From assembly GCF_023195695.1 (NCBI RefSeq), contig NZ_JALPQG010000001.1, positions 558,001 through 622,000 of the forward strand: a stretch of DNA of 64,000 nucleotides, read 5' to 3'. The notes below the pieces were generated by a model. The model worked only from the letters and a program-made list of their open reading frames with translations, was not told the DNA's origin and ran no database searches. Shown here one piece after another: positions 55,798 to 64,000 of the stretch (its first letter is position 1; every line of letters starts with the position of its first letter). Source of the DNA: Aliiroseovarius sp. S1339 (GTDB lineage: Bacteria; Pseudomonadota; Alphaproteobacteria; Rhodobacterales; Rhodobacteraceae). The position numbers and the translations under genes were made by a program.

Positions 55798-56871
55798 CTA
55801 TTTCGCGCGTGGATCAAAGACCTTGTAGAGCAGGTCAGAGAAAATATTGAGCAGGATGAAGACCAAACCCACCACAACAGTGCCGCCAAGCACAGCGTTC
55901 ATGTCCGCGGACAGAAGCGCTGTGGTGATATAGCTGCCGATACCGGGCCACGAGAAGATGATCTCGGTCAGCACGGATCCTTCCAAAAGCCCCGCATAGC
56001 TGAGTGCGATCACGGTGATCAGTTGCACGCGGATGTTCTTGAAGGCGTGTTTCCAGATCACGTCCCACTCCGACATGCCCTTCACGCGGGCTGTAGTGAT
56101 ATATTCAGCGCTAAGCTGTTCCAGCATGAACGACCGCGTCATGCGGCTGATATAGGCCAGTGAATAATAGCCAAGCAGCGAGGCTGGCAGGATGATGTGG
56201 GAAAACGCGTCCTTGAACACGTCCCAATTGCCGTCCAATGCCGCGTCGATCAGGATCATACCGGTCACACTGGGCACGACATCGACATAGAAAATGCCAA
56301 CCCGGCCCGGACCGCCAACCCATCCAAGAATGCCATAGAAGATCAAAAGCCCCATCAGGCCGAGCCAGAAAATGGGCATGGAATACCCCACAAGGGCCAA
56401 CACCCGTGCGACCTGGTCGATCCATGATCCCTTACGCACTGCGGCCAGCACGCCAAGTGGCACACCCAGAATGACGCCGAACAGAATGCCCAGCGTGGCC
56501 AGCTCTAGCGTGGCGGGGAACACCCGCGCGATATCCTCGGACACCGGGCGCGCGTTCAGAAGCGAGGTGCCGAAATCCAGATGCAGCACGTCCCAGAGGT
56601 AATACAGAAACTGAACGATCAAGGGCTTGTCCAACCCAAGCTGCTCATACACGGCGTCATAAGTCGATTGCGAGGCGCGTTCACCAACGATGGACAGCAC
56701 CGGATCAATCGGCATGACCCGCCCGATAATGAAGGTGATAAACAGCAGGCCCAACAACGTCACCGCGATCGAGCTAAGCGTTCTGACAGCCGTTTTCAGC
56801 GCCGGCCAAAGCGTGTCTGAAAGAGGCGCCCGTGTTGGGCGCCTCTCGTTATTGTCTTCGGTCAGGGCCAT
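55798..56871 (-). CDS. dipeptide ABC transporter permease (DppB-like)
   Basis: 357 residues with six helices. Motifs: LLFITFIIGRVMPIDPVLSI, LDFGTSLLNARPVSEDIARV and the EAA loop YITTARVKGMSEWDVIWKHA. It is a little longer than DppB (about 340) through an N-terminal extension. Its ATG immediately follows the binding-protein stop (TAAATG). Confidence 0.93.
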   Translation of the reverse strand: MALTEDNNERRPTRAPLSDTLWPALKTAVRTLSSIAVTLLGLLFITFIIGRVMPIDPVLSIVGERASQSTYDAVYEQLGLDKPLIVQFLYYLWDVLHLDFGTSLLNARPVSEDIARVFPATLELATLGILFGVILGVPLGVLAAVRKGSWIDQVARVLALVGYSMPIFWLGLMGLLIFYGILGWVGGPGRVGIFYVDVVPSVTGMILIDAALDGNWDVFKDAFSHIILPASLLGYYSLAYISRMTRSFMLEQLSAEYITTARVKGMSEWDVIWKHAFKNIRVQLITVIALSYAGLLEGSVLTEIIFSWPGIGSYITTALLSADMNAVLGGTVVVGLVFILLNIFSDLLYKVFDPRAK

Positions 56872-58467
56872 TTATTTGGTGACCTGCCAATAGGCAGCAG
56901 AGGTCACGGCTTGTCCGGTCGACCAGTTCATCACGTTGTCACGCAGCGCAGATTGTTCGATCTGCTGGAACATGATCGCGAAGGGTGAGATCTCGCGGAA
57001 CTCGGCCTGAATGTCCTGATACATCTGCACCCGCTTGTCGCGATCGCCCTCGGTTACGGCGGCCTCGACCTTCGGTGTCAGCCCGCCTGTATCCCAGGCA
57101 TTCCGCCAGGCCAGAAGGCCGGTGGCGTTCGCCTCGTCGCTGTTGTCGGGGTTATAGGCAAAGGTGCCCGCATTGGTTTGCGGGTCAGGATAGTCCGGCC
57201 CCCATGCCCCCAGATACATATCCAACTCGCGCGCACGATAGCGAGCAAGGATCTGTTTCGCCGTACCCACGGTGATGTTCAGCGTGATTCCAGCCTGCGC
57301 GAAGGTGTTTTGCAGCGATTGAGCGATCTCCATGCGTTCCTGCGCCTCGCGCACGCCTGTTTCGATCTCAAGCCCTTCGACACCGGCAGCCGCCAAAAGT
57401 TCCTTGGCCTTTTCGATGTTCAGCGAGAAGGGATTTTCCTCGGACGCGCCAAGATAGGTGGCGGGCAGGAAGTTCTGGTGGATCGTATACTGCCCCTTCA
57501 GGAAGCTGTCTTTCATCCCCTCATAGTCGATCAGGTATTTGATCGCCTGACGAACCTCAGGCTTGGACAGCTCAGGGTGCTTCTGGTTCAGAGACAGATA
57601 CATCAGACGGCCTTTCAGCTCGTCCTCGACCTTGATGCCGCCAGCTTCCATCACACCGGCAATATCTTCCGGGTTCAGGTTGCGGGCGATGTCGATGTCA
57701 CCACGCTCCAGCAGCAAACGTTGCGACGCGCTTTCCAGCACGTGCCGCACGATCACCCGCTCCATCGTCGGCGCGCCGCCGTAATAGTCCGGATAAGCTT
57801 CAAGCGTCACGCTTTCATTGGGCTTCCAGCCTGCCATCGTATAGGGACCGGAGCCAGCCGAGTTGGTTTTCAGCCACGTGTTGCCCATGTCGCCGTCAAC
57901 TTCGTTGGCCATGACGGTTTCTTTGTCGACAATCCCGCCAATGGTGGCCGTCAGACAGTTCAACACGAACGAGGTCGCGTATTGCTTGTCCGTCGTGATC
58001 ATCAGCTTGTTGCCGTCGGCCTTGATGGTCTCGGTCGCGTTTTCAGGGGTGAACCCGAACTGGGTCAGGATGAACGCAGGCGTCTTGTTCAGGATCACCG
58101 CGCGTTGCAGCGAATACGCCGCATCTTCGGCGCGAACCGGGTTGCCGGAATGGAACGTGACGCCTTCACGCATGGTGAAGGTGATGGTCTTGCCGTCCTC
58201 GCTGACCTCCCAGCTTTCGGCAAGGCCGGGTTGGTAGCCTGCGGCAAGGTCAAGCGGGTCCAGGTAGACCAGACGGCTATAGACGTTGCGGCTGATGTCC
58301 GAGCCCGCGAACTCAAAGCTTTCCGCCGGGTCCAGCGTGGTCACATCGTCGATACGGTTGGCGATGACCAGCATGTTGGCGGGCGTTTCCGCGTAAGCCG
58401 CAAAGGAGGATGCCCCCATCGCCACGCCAATCGCAGCACTTGTCAGTAATCTATTGATAGAATTCAT
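56872..58467 (-). CDS. peptide ABC transporter substrate-binding protein (SBP family 5)
   Basis: 531 residues with a signal peptide MNSINRLLTSAAIGVAMGAS ending AAYAETPA. The SBP_bac_5 fold shows ITFTMREGVTFHSGNPVRAE, the family signature, and VRQAIKYLIDYEGMKDSFLK. It captures di- or oligopeptides in the periplasm and hands them to the DppBC-like channel. GGAGAGG lies 8 nt before the ATG. First gene of the transporter operon, just downstream of the dipeptidase gene on the same strand. Confidence 0.92.
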   Translation of the reverse strand: MNSINRLLTSAAIGVAMGASSFAAYAETPANMLVIANRIDDVTTLDPAESFEFAGSDISRNVYSRLVYLDPLDLAAGYQPGLAESWEVSEDGKTITFTMREGVTFHSGNPVRAEDAAYSLQRAVILNKTPAFILTQFGFTPENATETIKADGNKLMITTDKQYATSFVLNCLTATIGGIVDKETVMANEVDGDMGNTWLKTNSAGSGPYTMAGWKPNESVTLEAYPDYYGGAPTMERVIVRHVLESASQRLLLERGDIDIARNLNPEDIAGVMEAGGIKVEDELKGRLMYLSLNQKHPELSKPEVRQAIKYLIDYEGMKDSFLKGQYTIHQNFLPATYLGASEENPFSLNIEKAKELLAAAGVEGLEIETGVREAQERMEIAQSLQNTFAQAGITLNITVGTAKQILARYRARELDMYLGAWGPDYPDPQTNAGTFAYNPDNSDEANATGLLAWRNAWDTGGLTPKVEAAVTEGDRDKRVQMYQDIQAEFREISPFAIMFQQIEQSALRDNVMNWSTGQAVTSAAYWQVTK

Positions 58468-58518
58468 GTTTTGAACCTCTCCTGTTCAGTTTCGTATATT
58501 GCAGCGTGCGTTTTGGGC

Positions 58519-59580
58519 TTATTGTCCCCAAGTTTTTTCCAGCACACGCAGCCAATTCTCGTGGCACAGCTTGGCAATCAATGCCTCGCTATACCCGTGA
58601 CGCGCCATGGCCAGTCTTAGCATTGGAAGACCGGCGCAGGATGTCAGATCTTCGGGCACAACGGCCCCATCGTAATCGGACCCTAACCCCACGCGCTCCT
58701 CACCCAGATGTTCGATCAGGTGATCAAGGTGGCGCAACATTTGTTCCAGCGGCACATCCGCAAGCATTCGCCCGTCAGCACGCAAGAAAGCCACCGCAAA
58801 ATTCAATCCAACCATGCCATCACTTTCGCGGATGGCTGCCAGTTGCTTGTCCGTCAGATTGCGGCTGTGAGGGCAAATCGCGTGGGCGTTTGAATGAGTT
58901 GCCACCAGCGGCTTGGTGGAATGGCGTGCCACATCCCAGAACCCTGCCTCATTCAGGTGTGACAAGTCTATCATTATTCCCAACTGATTGCACCGTCGGA
59001 TCAGCCGGAGCCCATGATCGGTCAGGCCGTCCCCGATATCCGGGTCGCTTGGGTACCGAAATGGAACGCCGTGACCGAAGATTGTCGAGCGGCTCCACAC
59101 CGGCCCAATCGACCGCAGCCCGGCCTGATACAGCACGTCCAGAGTGTTAAGCTCTGCGTCAATCGCCTCGGCCCCTTCGATGTGAAGGATCGCGGCCATC
59201 TTTCCCGCATTCAGGGTTTCGCGGATCTGTGCAGCGGTGCGACAGACCGTTAAAGCCCCGCGTTCTTGAAGATCAAACAGGATTGCAATCTGCGCCATCG
59301 CGACAGGGAATGCGTCCTCCCAATCAATCGGTTCTGGCAACGGCAGGTCATAGCGCGGTTTCGTCATCTCCTGCATCTTGAAGTCAAGATCGACAGGCGA
59401 CGGAACGTAAACTGCGAAAAAGCCACCGCCGAAACCGCCAACATGTGCGCGCTTGACGTCAATCGCACCGTCGCGACCGGAAACGAACGTGTCCGCTGCC
59501 GATTTACCGCCCGCGCGGTAAAGCTTCAACAAGACGTCGTTATGGCCGTCGAACACCAAAGGCGTGGTTTGGCTGTTCAA
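58519..59580 (-). CDS. membrane dipeptidase (peptidase family M19)
   Basis: 353 residues. PLVFDGHNDVLLKLYR contains the HxD zinc motif, HIEGAEAID the bridging Glu, and VATHSNAHAICPHSRNLTD and GLGSDYDGAVVPEDL further metal and substrate residues of renal-dipeptidase-type enzymes. They hydrolyse dipeptides, including D-residue ones. A GGGGGGA tract lies 8 nt before a TTG at 59580, whose product NSQTTPLVFDGHNDV matches the family start; the ATG at 59652 would overlap the divergent regulator. It most likely cleaves what the adjacent transporter imports. Confidence 0.88.
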   Translation of the reverse strand: MNSQTTPLVFDGHNDVLLKLYRAGGKSAADTFVSGRDGAIDVKRAHVGGFGGGFFAVYVPSPVDLDFKMQEMTKPRYDLPLPEPIDWEDAFPVAMAQIAILFDLQERGALTVCRTAAQIRETLNAGKMAAILHIEGAEAIDAELNTLDVLYQAGLRSIGPVWSRSTIFGHGVPFRYPSDPDIGDGLTDHGLRLIRRCNQLGIMIDLSHLNEAGFWDVARHSTKPLVATHSNAHAICPHSRNLTDKQLAAIRESDGMVGLNFAVAFLRADGRMLADVPLEQMLRHLDHLIEHLGEERVGLGSDYDGAVVPEDLTSCAGLPMLRLAMARHGYSEALIAKLCHENWLRVLEKTWGQ

Positions 59581-59620
59581 ATGTGATTTCCCCCCAAGGC
59601 AACACCGGATCAGCTTATGC

Positions 59621-59666
59621 CATGATTTCTCATAGACTACAGAAATATGCATGATATTTTCTCATG
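59621..59666. promoter_or_regulatory. direct repeats between dipeptidase and LysR genes, candidate operator
   Basis: CATGATTTCTCAT (59621-59633) and CATGATATTTTCTCATG (59650-59666) share CATGAT and TTTCTCAT and lie 29 bp apart, in the divergent promoter where a LysR regulator normally binds. Confidence 0.4.
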
Positions 59667-59700
59667 CAGCGATTACAATAACGCAGAAAGACTATACCCC

Positions 59701-60609
59701 ATGGCGACCAAATCCTGGCATAGTTTGCCCGAGTATCAGGCCCTACGGGCGTTGATGGAAAGTGGCACCACAGCGAAAGCTGCCATCCGGCTGGGCCTGT
59801 CGCAATCTGCGATCAGTCGGTCCATCGCCAGTCTGGAATCTCGCTCGGGTCGGATCCTGTTCGAACGCGAAGGCGGCCGTTTGCGCCCAACCGGCGAGGC
59901 GGTGCTGATGAACCGTCGGCTGGACCCGCTTTTTGAAGCCCTCGACAGAATTGACGGCCCGCCCGAGGTCGCACAGGAAGCCCTGCGTATCATCGCGCCA
60001 CCGACCTATGCGCATCGCTTTTTGGTGCATCACATCGCCACTTTTCTGAAAACAAACCCTCAATTCTATGTCAGCCTTGACGTCGCCCCGTCCGAGGATG
60101 TGATCCGCGGTATTTTGGAACGGCGTTATGATCTGGGCGTCAGCGGGGTCGAGCTGTCGCGAAACGGCGTGAAACTGATCCCCTATCGGACCTCAAGCGC
60201 GGTTTGCGCCATGGCGTGTGACCACCCCTTGGCGAACCGGGAGATCATTCACCCCGAAGATCTTAACGGGCAAGCGCTGGTTGCGTTGACGCACCGCCAT
60301 GCGCGCCGCGCCCAGCTTGAAAAGGTGCTACATGCCAGCCGCAGTACGCCACGCATCGTGGCCGAGGCATCCACGTCCTTTGCCGCAGTTGATCTGGCGA
60401 AAGAAGGGCTGGGCCTAACGATCGTCAATCCGTTTCCAATCGTGCAGTATCGGTCTGACGAGGTGGTGTTTCGCCCCTTCGCCTCGCAACTCGAATACCG
60501 CAGTTATTTCGTCACCTCCGATGACCGACCGACCTCTGGCGTCACACGCGCCTTCATGCGACATCTCAGGCTGCACACTGCGAAAGATCCTTTCTCGCAA
60601 AAGGCTTAG
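59701..60609 (+). CDS. LysR-family transcriptional regulator
   Basis: 302 residues. The N-terminal HTH spans SLPEYQALRALMESGTTAKA, RLGLSQSAISRSIASLESRS; the effector domain from about residue 90 has the periplasmic-binding-like fold. The start at 59701 gives the usual LysR N-terminus; an ATG at 59647 would overlap the dipeptidase's upstream start. Divergent from the dipeptidase-transporter operon, which it probably regulates. Confidence 0.9.
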   Translation: MATKSWHSLPEYQALRALMESGTTAKAAIRLGLSQSAISRSIASLESRSGRILFEREGGRLRPTGEAVLMNRRLDPLFEALDRIDGPPEVAQEALRIIAPPTYAHRFLVHHIATFLKTNPQFYVSLDVAPSEDVIRGILERRYDLGVSGVELSRNGVKLIPYRTSSAVCAMACDHPLANREIIHPEDLNGQALVALTHRHARRAQLEKVLHASRSTPRIVAEASTSFAAVDLAKEGLGLTIVNPFPIVQYRSDEVVFRPFASQLEYRSYFVTSDDRPTSGVTRAFMRHLRLHTAKDPFSQKA

Positions 60610-60772
60610 ATGCGAAGCTTCGACCAACTCTGCCAAAACAGTGACAGAAAATCCAAGAACCGAATTGTATGCGGTCCGCCTTACTTCTACTATGCAAACA
60701 AGCATGACACGGTGACGGAGGTCGCGGCCCTTGCGGCCCACCTGTTTGAACCATCAAAACAACAGGTATCCG

Positions 60773-61516
60773 TTGCTGGACGAGTTCAAATCACTTGCGC
60801 TTCTGACGCTGGGGACGGCGCGCGATCTGGCGCCGATTGTTGGCGTTGTGGCCGTGTTCCAGTTTTTGGTTCTTCGTCAACCCATGGACGATATCGGCGA
60901 GAAGTTGATCGGCCTTCTTTTTGTCATGGCGGGGCTGGCAATTTTCATTCGCGGCCTGCAATTGGCGCTGTTTCCCCTCGGGGAATCGCTTGCGGACGCG
61001 TTTGCCAACAAGGGCAGCCTGTTCTGGCTGCTGACGTTCGCCTTTTCACTAGGCTTTGGCACAACCTTCGCCGAACCGGCCCTGATCGCCGTCAGTCGCG
61101 AGGCGGCGCGTGTCATGGCTGACATCGGCGCGGTCGGCGCCAGTGACGCCGCGCAGATCAGCTATGCCAATGCGCTGCGCTATACGGTTGCGGCGGCGGT
61201 GGGATCGTCACTTATCATCGGCGTGCTGCGCATTCTTCTGGGCTGGCCGATCCACTATTTGATCATTGGCGGCTATGCCCTTGTCGTCGTATTGACGGCC
61301 TTCGCGCCAGCCGAAATCATCGGCATTGCCTATGACAGCGGCGGGGTCACCACGTCCACCGTGACGGTGCCGCTGACCACCGCCTTGGGCGTGGGCCTGG
61401 CCAGTGTCATTAAGGGGCGAAATCCGATGATTGATGGCTTCGGTCTGGTTGCGTTTGCAAGCCTTTTGCCGATCGCATTCGTGCTCGGCTTCGGGATCGT
61501 GGGGGCTTGGAAATGA
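60773..61516 (+). CDS. DUF1538 membrane protein, first of a pair
   Basis: 247 residues with six or seven helices. Family motifs: [20 protein letters not shown] and [23 protein letters not shown]1538 pairs have been reported as a two-component Na+(Li+,K+)/H+ antiporter (UmpAB) in a Halomonas, from memory; that function is not shown here. The start is uncertain: TTG at 60773 has CAGGT 5 nt upstream, TTG at 60731 is the longer alternative. The next gene overlaps the stop (ATGA). Confidence 0.8.
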   Translation: MLDEFKSLALLTLGTARDLAPIVGVVAVFQFLVLRQPMDDIGEKLIGLLFVMAGLAIFIRGLQLALFPLGESLADAFANKGSLFWLLTFAFSLGFGTTFAEPALIAVSREAARVMADIGAVGASDAAQISYANALRYTVAAAVGSSLIIGVLRILLGWPIHYLIIGGYALVVVLTAFAPAEIIGIAYDSGGVTTSTVTVPLTTALGVGLASVIKGRNPMIDGFGLVAFASLLPIAFVLGFGIVGAWK

Positions 61517-62078
61517 TTGCGGACCTCGTGAACACCTTTACAGCCACGCTCAAAGATGTACTGCCCATCGCCATCGTGCTCGTGTTCTTTCAGGCAGTGG
61601 TCCTGCGCAAACCTGTCCCTCACTTAAAAAGTGTCTTGGTCGGAGGGGGCTATGTTGTTCTGGGGCTTAGCTTATTCTTGTTTGGCCTGCAGGAAGCCCT
61701 TTTCCCACTGGGCGAGGCTATGGCCCGCCAACTGACAGACCCGGCCTTTCTGGGTGATCCGACAGATTGGACAGCCCATGGCTGGACCTATCTTTTCGCC
61801 TTTGCCATCGGGTTTTCCACCACCATCGCCGAACCGTCACTGATCGCCGTTGCCATCAAAGCGCGCGAAGTATCTGGCGGCACCGTCAAAGAATGGGGGC
61901 TGCGCATCGCCGTTGCCCTCGGCGTCGCGTTAAGCCTTGTATTCGGCACCTATCGGATCGTCACTGGCACACCGCTTTATGTCTATATGATCGCCGGCTA
62001 CGCCATTGTGATCGTTCAGACAATCGTTGCGCCGAAAGGCATCGTGCCGCTGGCCTATGACAGCGGCGGGGTCACCAC
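61328..62078 (+). repeat. 26-bp exact direct repeat within the two DUF1538 genes
   Basis: The 26 bp at 61328-61353 recur exactly at 62053-62078 and encode AYDSGGVTT in both genes. It is the conserved core of the family motif, pointing to a strong constraint or gene conversion between the paired genes. Confidence 0.8.
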
Positions 62079-62295
62079 CTCGACGGTGACAGTGCCCTTG
62101 GTTGCCGCCCTTGGGCTGGGGCTTGCCGCAGCCGTGCCGGGCCGCAGCCCGGCATTGGACGGGTTCGGATTGATCGCGCTGGCAAGTCTGTTTCCCATGA
62201 TCACGGTCATGGGCTATGCGCAGCTTGTTCAGTGGAATGACGCTCGACGACATAAGTTACACGTGCCAAACCCGGAAATGGAGGACCCAGAATGA
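61513..62295 (+). CDS. DUF1538 membrane protein, second of a pair
   Basis: 260 residues, same architecture as its neighbour: [20 protein letters not shown] and [20 protein letters not shown], six or seven helices, and [20 protein letters not shown] matching [16 protein letters not shown] of the first copy. The ATG overlaps the preceding stop by 4 bp. The two are probably halves of one transporter in the inner membrane. Confidence 0.85.
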   Translation: MIADLVNTFTATLKDVLPIAIVLVFFQAVVLRKPVPHLKSVLVGGGYVVLGLSLFLFGLQEALFPLGEAMARQLTDPAFLGDPTDWTAHGWTYLFAFAIGFSTTIAEPSLIAVAIKAREVSGGTVKEWGLRIAVALGVALSLVFGTYRIVTGTPLYVYMIAGYAIVIVQTIVAPKGIVPLAYDSGGVTTSTVTVPLVAALGLGLAAAVPGRSPALDGFGLIALASLFPMITVMGYAQLVQWNDARRHKLHVPNPEMEDPE

Positions 62296-62645
62296 AGTTC
62301 AAACTGATCATCTCGCTGGTGCAGGATGCCTATACGGACGTTGTTGTTGACGCCGCCCGCAGCGCAGGGGCGACCGGTGCCACCGTGATCACCAGCGTCC
62401 GTGGCGAGGGGCTTGAGAAGAAGAAAACCTTCCTTGGGCTGACCGTGGCGGGACAGCGCGATATGGCTTTGTTTTTGGTGGAAGAACACCGCGCTGCTGT
62501 TATTCTTGAAACCATCTGCGCCGCAGGCGAGTTTCTGAAAGAACCGGGGCGCGGTGTGGTGTTCCAGATTGATATAGAAGACGCCATCGGCCTTGAGGCA
62601 CAGGTCAAAGCCCTGAAAACCTCGTTAGAAAAGGACGAGTTATGA
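62292..62645 (+). CDS. PII-like (GlnB-family fold) protein
   Basis: 117 residues beginning [20 protein letters not shown], with AARSAGATGATVITSVRGEG in the first repeat and IDIEDAIGLEAQVK at the C-terminus. The T-loop region (GEGLEKKKTFLGLTVAGQRD) lacks the uridylylated Tyr of GlnB/GlnK, so this is a non-nitrogen, transporter-associated PII-like protein. Overlaps the upstream DUF1538 stop (ATGA), implying a stoichiometric partner that reads a nucleotide or other ligand. Confidence 0.85.
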   Translation: MKFKLIISLVQDAYTDVVVDAARSAGATGATVITSVRGEGLEKKKTFLGLTVAGQRDMALFLVEEHRAAVILETICAAGEFLKEPGRGVVFQIDIEDAIGLEAQVKALKTSLEKDEL

Positions 62646-63061
62646 GCCAACCCGAAGAAACCCGTGTCCGCGATGCGATCCAGCAAGACCCCCATGTCAT
62701 CAACGGGCTGGCGTCTGTGGCCGAAGCGTTACAAGTTTTTCAATCCTCAGGGCACGATACGCTGGTAATCGAAAAGCGGTCGCCCGACGATGAATTCGGC
62801 GTGTTGACCATCAGCATGATTGCCCGTCAGGTATTTGCCAGGAACCGCACACCGTCGCGGGTCAGCGTCTATGAGGTGATGGAAAAGCCCGCGATTAACA
62901 TTTCTGGAAATATGCAAGCCCGCTATGCGATCCGACTGCTGGCGCGACTGAACCTGAATGTTGCACTGGTGGTCGAAGATGACACGCTGATTGGCACTGT
63001 GGGCTTGCGTGAACTGACACTTGCCGAGGCCGCAACCGAACTTACCGACACCACCGATTAA
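62642..63061 (+). CDS. CBS-domain (Bateman pair) protein
   Basis: 139 residues with two CBS motifs: NGLASVAEALQVFQSSGHDT, LVIEKRSPDDEFGVLT, and YEVMEKPAINISGNMQARYA, NVALVVEDDTLIGTVGLREL. CBS pairs bind AMP, ATP, c-di-AMP or other adenosyl ligands and gate channels. Its ATG overlaps the PII stop (ATGA), closing a four-gene, fully overlapping operon. Confidence 0.87.
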   Translation: MSQPEETRVRDAIQQDPHVINGLASVAEALQVFQSSGHDTLVIEKRSPDDEFGVLTISMIARQVFARNRTPSRVSVYEVMEKPAINISGNMQARYAIRLLARLNLNVALVVEDDTLIGTVGLRELTLAEAATELTDTTD

Positions 63062-63416
63062 CCCTTGCTGACACTTTTCAGGTGTCGACTTCTTCGAAAC
63101 GCCCCCAACGTGACTCTGAAACGGCTGGACTTGCTCTATTGCGTAGCCCCTATGCGTAGGGGCGACCACAGTGCGACGACTGCAGTTTTCGCCGACATTA
63201 CAGGTTGTTGGGACGCGAATCTCATTTCCCATAATGGCGTAAACTCATCATAAAATGTCGGACAAGAATCCGGCAATTTCAACTGTCCGCAACCCCTCCA
63301 CAATCAAGCTGAAAATACAGAACTGTTGCAAAAAACGCGTTCTGCGCCGACAATGAAGCATTAATTTGACACTTAAAGTTGATTCTTTTTTGAATATCTT
63401 ACTGAGGAGTTCACCG
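63062..63416. other. 355-bp intergenic region
   Basis: Contains a weak hairpin GACAC/GTGTC (63070-63086) followed by a T-poor tract, which may end the operon, and a clean hairpin GCCCCTA/TAGGGGC with TGCG loop (63146-63163) without a T run. The right part is AT-rich with TTGACA at 63366, a likely -35 for the next gene. No coding frame accepted. Confidence 0.5.
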
Positions 63417-64000
63417 ATGCTACTCCGTTTTTTTTCGTGTTTTTTGCTCGGTTTTTTTGTTCCACTTTCCGCCACAGCGCAGCTTTTTTCGGGCCCGCGG
63501 GACGAAGCCCTTCTGGTTGGCCGCGACGAAACCACCTTTCCCCCTGCCGATGAAGATTACTTCGCCGACATGGACAACGGGATTGCGCTGACACCGGATG
63601 AAATCAAGGGCCGCAACATGTGGTTGGTCTGGACCGGAGGCAATGATCTGCTCTGGGACACGCTGACGGTGGACACGTTCGGGCAGTTCGATCTGCTCAA
63701 GACATTGTCGTCACATCCCAGCCTTGAAGCCAAACGCAGCAATCGGTTTGAACAACTGGGCCTGATCAACGAACCATGCTTTGACGAGGCCACGGGTCCG
63801 GCCGCCGATCGCCACGGGCTGTGGCTGGACGTGCGCCAACCCGATTGCGCGCCCGACCCCTTCGCCAACGCCGAGAAGTATCCCGGCGTCGAAATCGGCG
63901 CGCGGGGCCGCAACATGCCCGTCTGGTCTTACTACGGAGAGCCGACCGGCGTTCTTGGCCTGCGCCTGTTCCCGAATCCGGAATTCGACGAACGCGCCGA
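63417..64000 (+). CDS. secreted protein, possible RoxA/RoxB-like cytochrome (3' end outside window)
   Basis: 194 codons to the window edge. GAGGAG lies 7 nt before the ATG. The signal peptide MLLRFFSCFLLGFFVPLSATA is very rich in Phe and uses many T-only codons. The mature part contains IKGRNMWLVWTGGNDLLWDT, FGQFDLLKTL, NEPCFDEAT and RGRNMPVWSYYGEPTGVLGL. I recall such GRNxWxxWTGGND blocks from RoxA/RoxB-type dihaem rubber-oxygenase relatives, but the CxxCH haem sites would be further downstream and are not visible. Function is therefore tentative. Confidence 0.5.
   Translation, partial: MLLRFFSCFLLGFFVPLSATAQLFSGPRDEALLVGRDETTFPPADEDYFADMDNGIALTPDEIKGRNMWLVWTGGNDLLWDTLTVDTFGQFDLLKTLSSHPSLEAKRSNRFEQLGLINEPCFDEATGPAADRHGLWLDVRQPDCAPDPFANAEKYPGVEIGARGRNMPVWSYYGEPTGVLGLRLFPNPEFDERA

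Noticed and set aside
57178-58449. 423-codon plus-strand frame opposite the peptide-binding protein
   Set aside because: Antisense shadow of a well-supported SBP family 5 gene with signal peptide and operon context.

Overview
The window is about 60% GC, densely coding DNA that looks like the chromosome of a Rhodobacterales alphaproteobacterium (Roseobacter group). Evidence: a class I (archaeal-type) lysyl-tRNA synthetase, a TauR/Tpa/Xsc/Pta taurine-sulfonate set, an alphaproteobacterial GTTC-N7-GTTC SOS box, a Zur-type palindrome in front of znuA, and a TTAA-N7-TTAA CtrA-like site. I found no tRNA, rRNA, insertion sequence, prophage or CRISPR array.

Layout. 1-15 kb is mostly housekeeping: MATE efflux pump (3' end outside the window), MltB-type lytic transglycosylase, PPK2, a right-handed beta-helix protein, LysK, TerB-like protein, Nu-class GST, PBP4, NadD, aldo/keto reductase and EttA. 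After the EttA terminator, 14.34-14.86 kb holds no ordinary gene. It contains a sigma70-like promoter, a densely folded RNA candidate, a 31-residue membrane microprotein and a UUCG-loop terminator.

15-28.5 kb is catabolic: a thioesterase, orphan HpaR/HpaF, a TctCBA tripartite carboxylate transporter in an operon with an aldehyde dehydrogenase and a UPF0261 protein, a divergent IclR regulator with an omega-aminotransferase, then a glutamine-synthetase-like ligase, a P450 and a glutamine amidotransferase.

28.5-36.5 kb is taurine catabolism: tpa, tauR, xsc and pta, with 22-bp-phased TauR-type repeats in front of both tpa and tauR. A GNAT gene and an SOS-type small repeat protein lie among them. 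35.7-39.6 kb is zinc uptake (zur-znuC-znuB, divergent znuA), with a second phosphate acyltransferase at the end of the zur-znuCB transcript. 39.6-44 kb looks like a glutarate/5-aminovalerate (lysine) module: aminotransferase, glutaryl-CoA dehydrogenase, class III CoA-transferase and a cupin regulator.

44-53 kb has an imelysin, a MarR regulator, and a two-gene operon encoding an FAD oxidoreductase fused to an acetoacetate-decarboxylase-like domain and a zinc-ribbon/class III cyclase/AAA/TPR signalling protein. It converges on a Crp-family gene, and a perfect TGTGA-N6-TCACA palindrome lies between the two 3' ends. 53-60.6 kb is a dipeptide ABC transporter with an M19 dipeptidase and a LysR regulator. 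60.7-63.1 kb is a tightly overlapping operon of two DUF1538 membrane proteins, a PII-like protein and a CBS-domain protein. The window ends inside a secreted protein that may be a RoxA-like cytochrome.

The best candidates for something new are the RNA/microprotein locus (14.39-14.85 kb), the FAD-ADC/cyclase/Crp module (46.2-53.1 kb) and the DUF1538-PII-CBS operon (60.7-63.1 kb).
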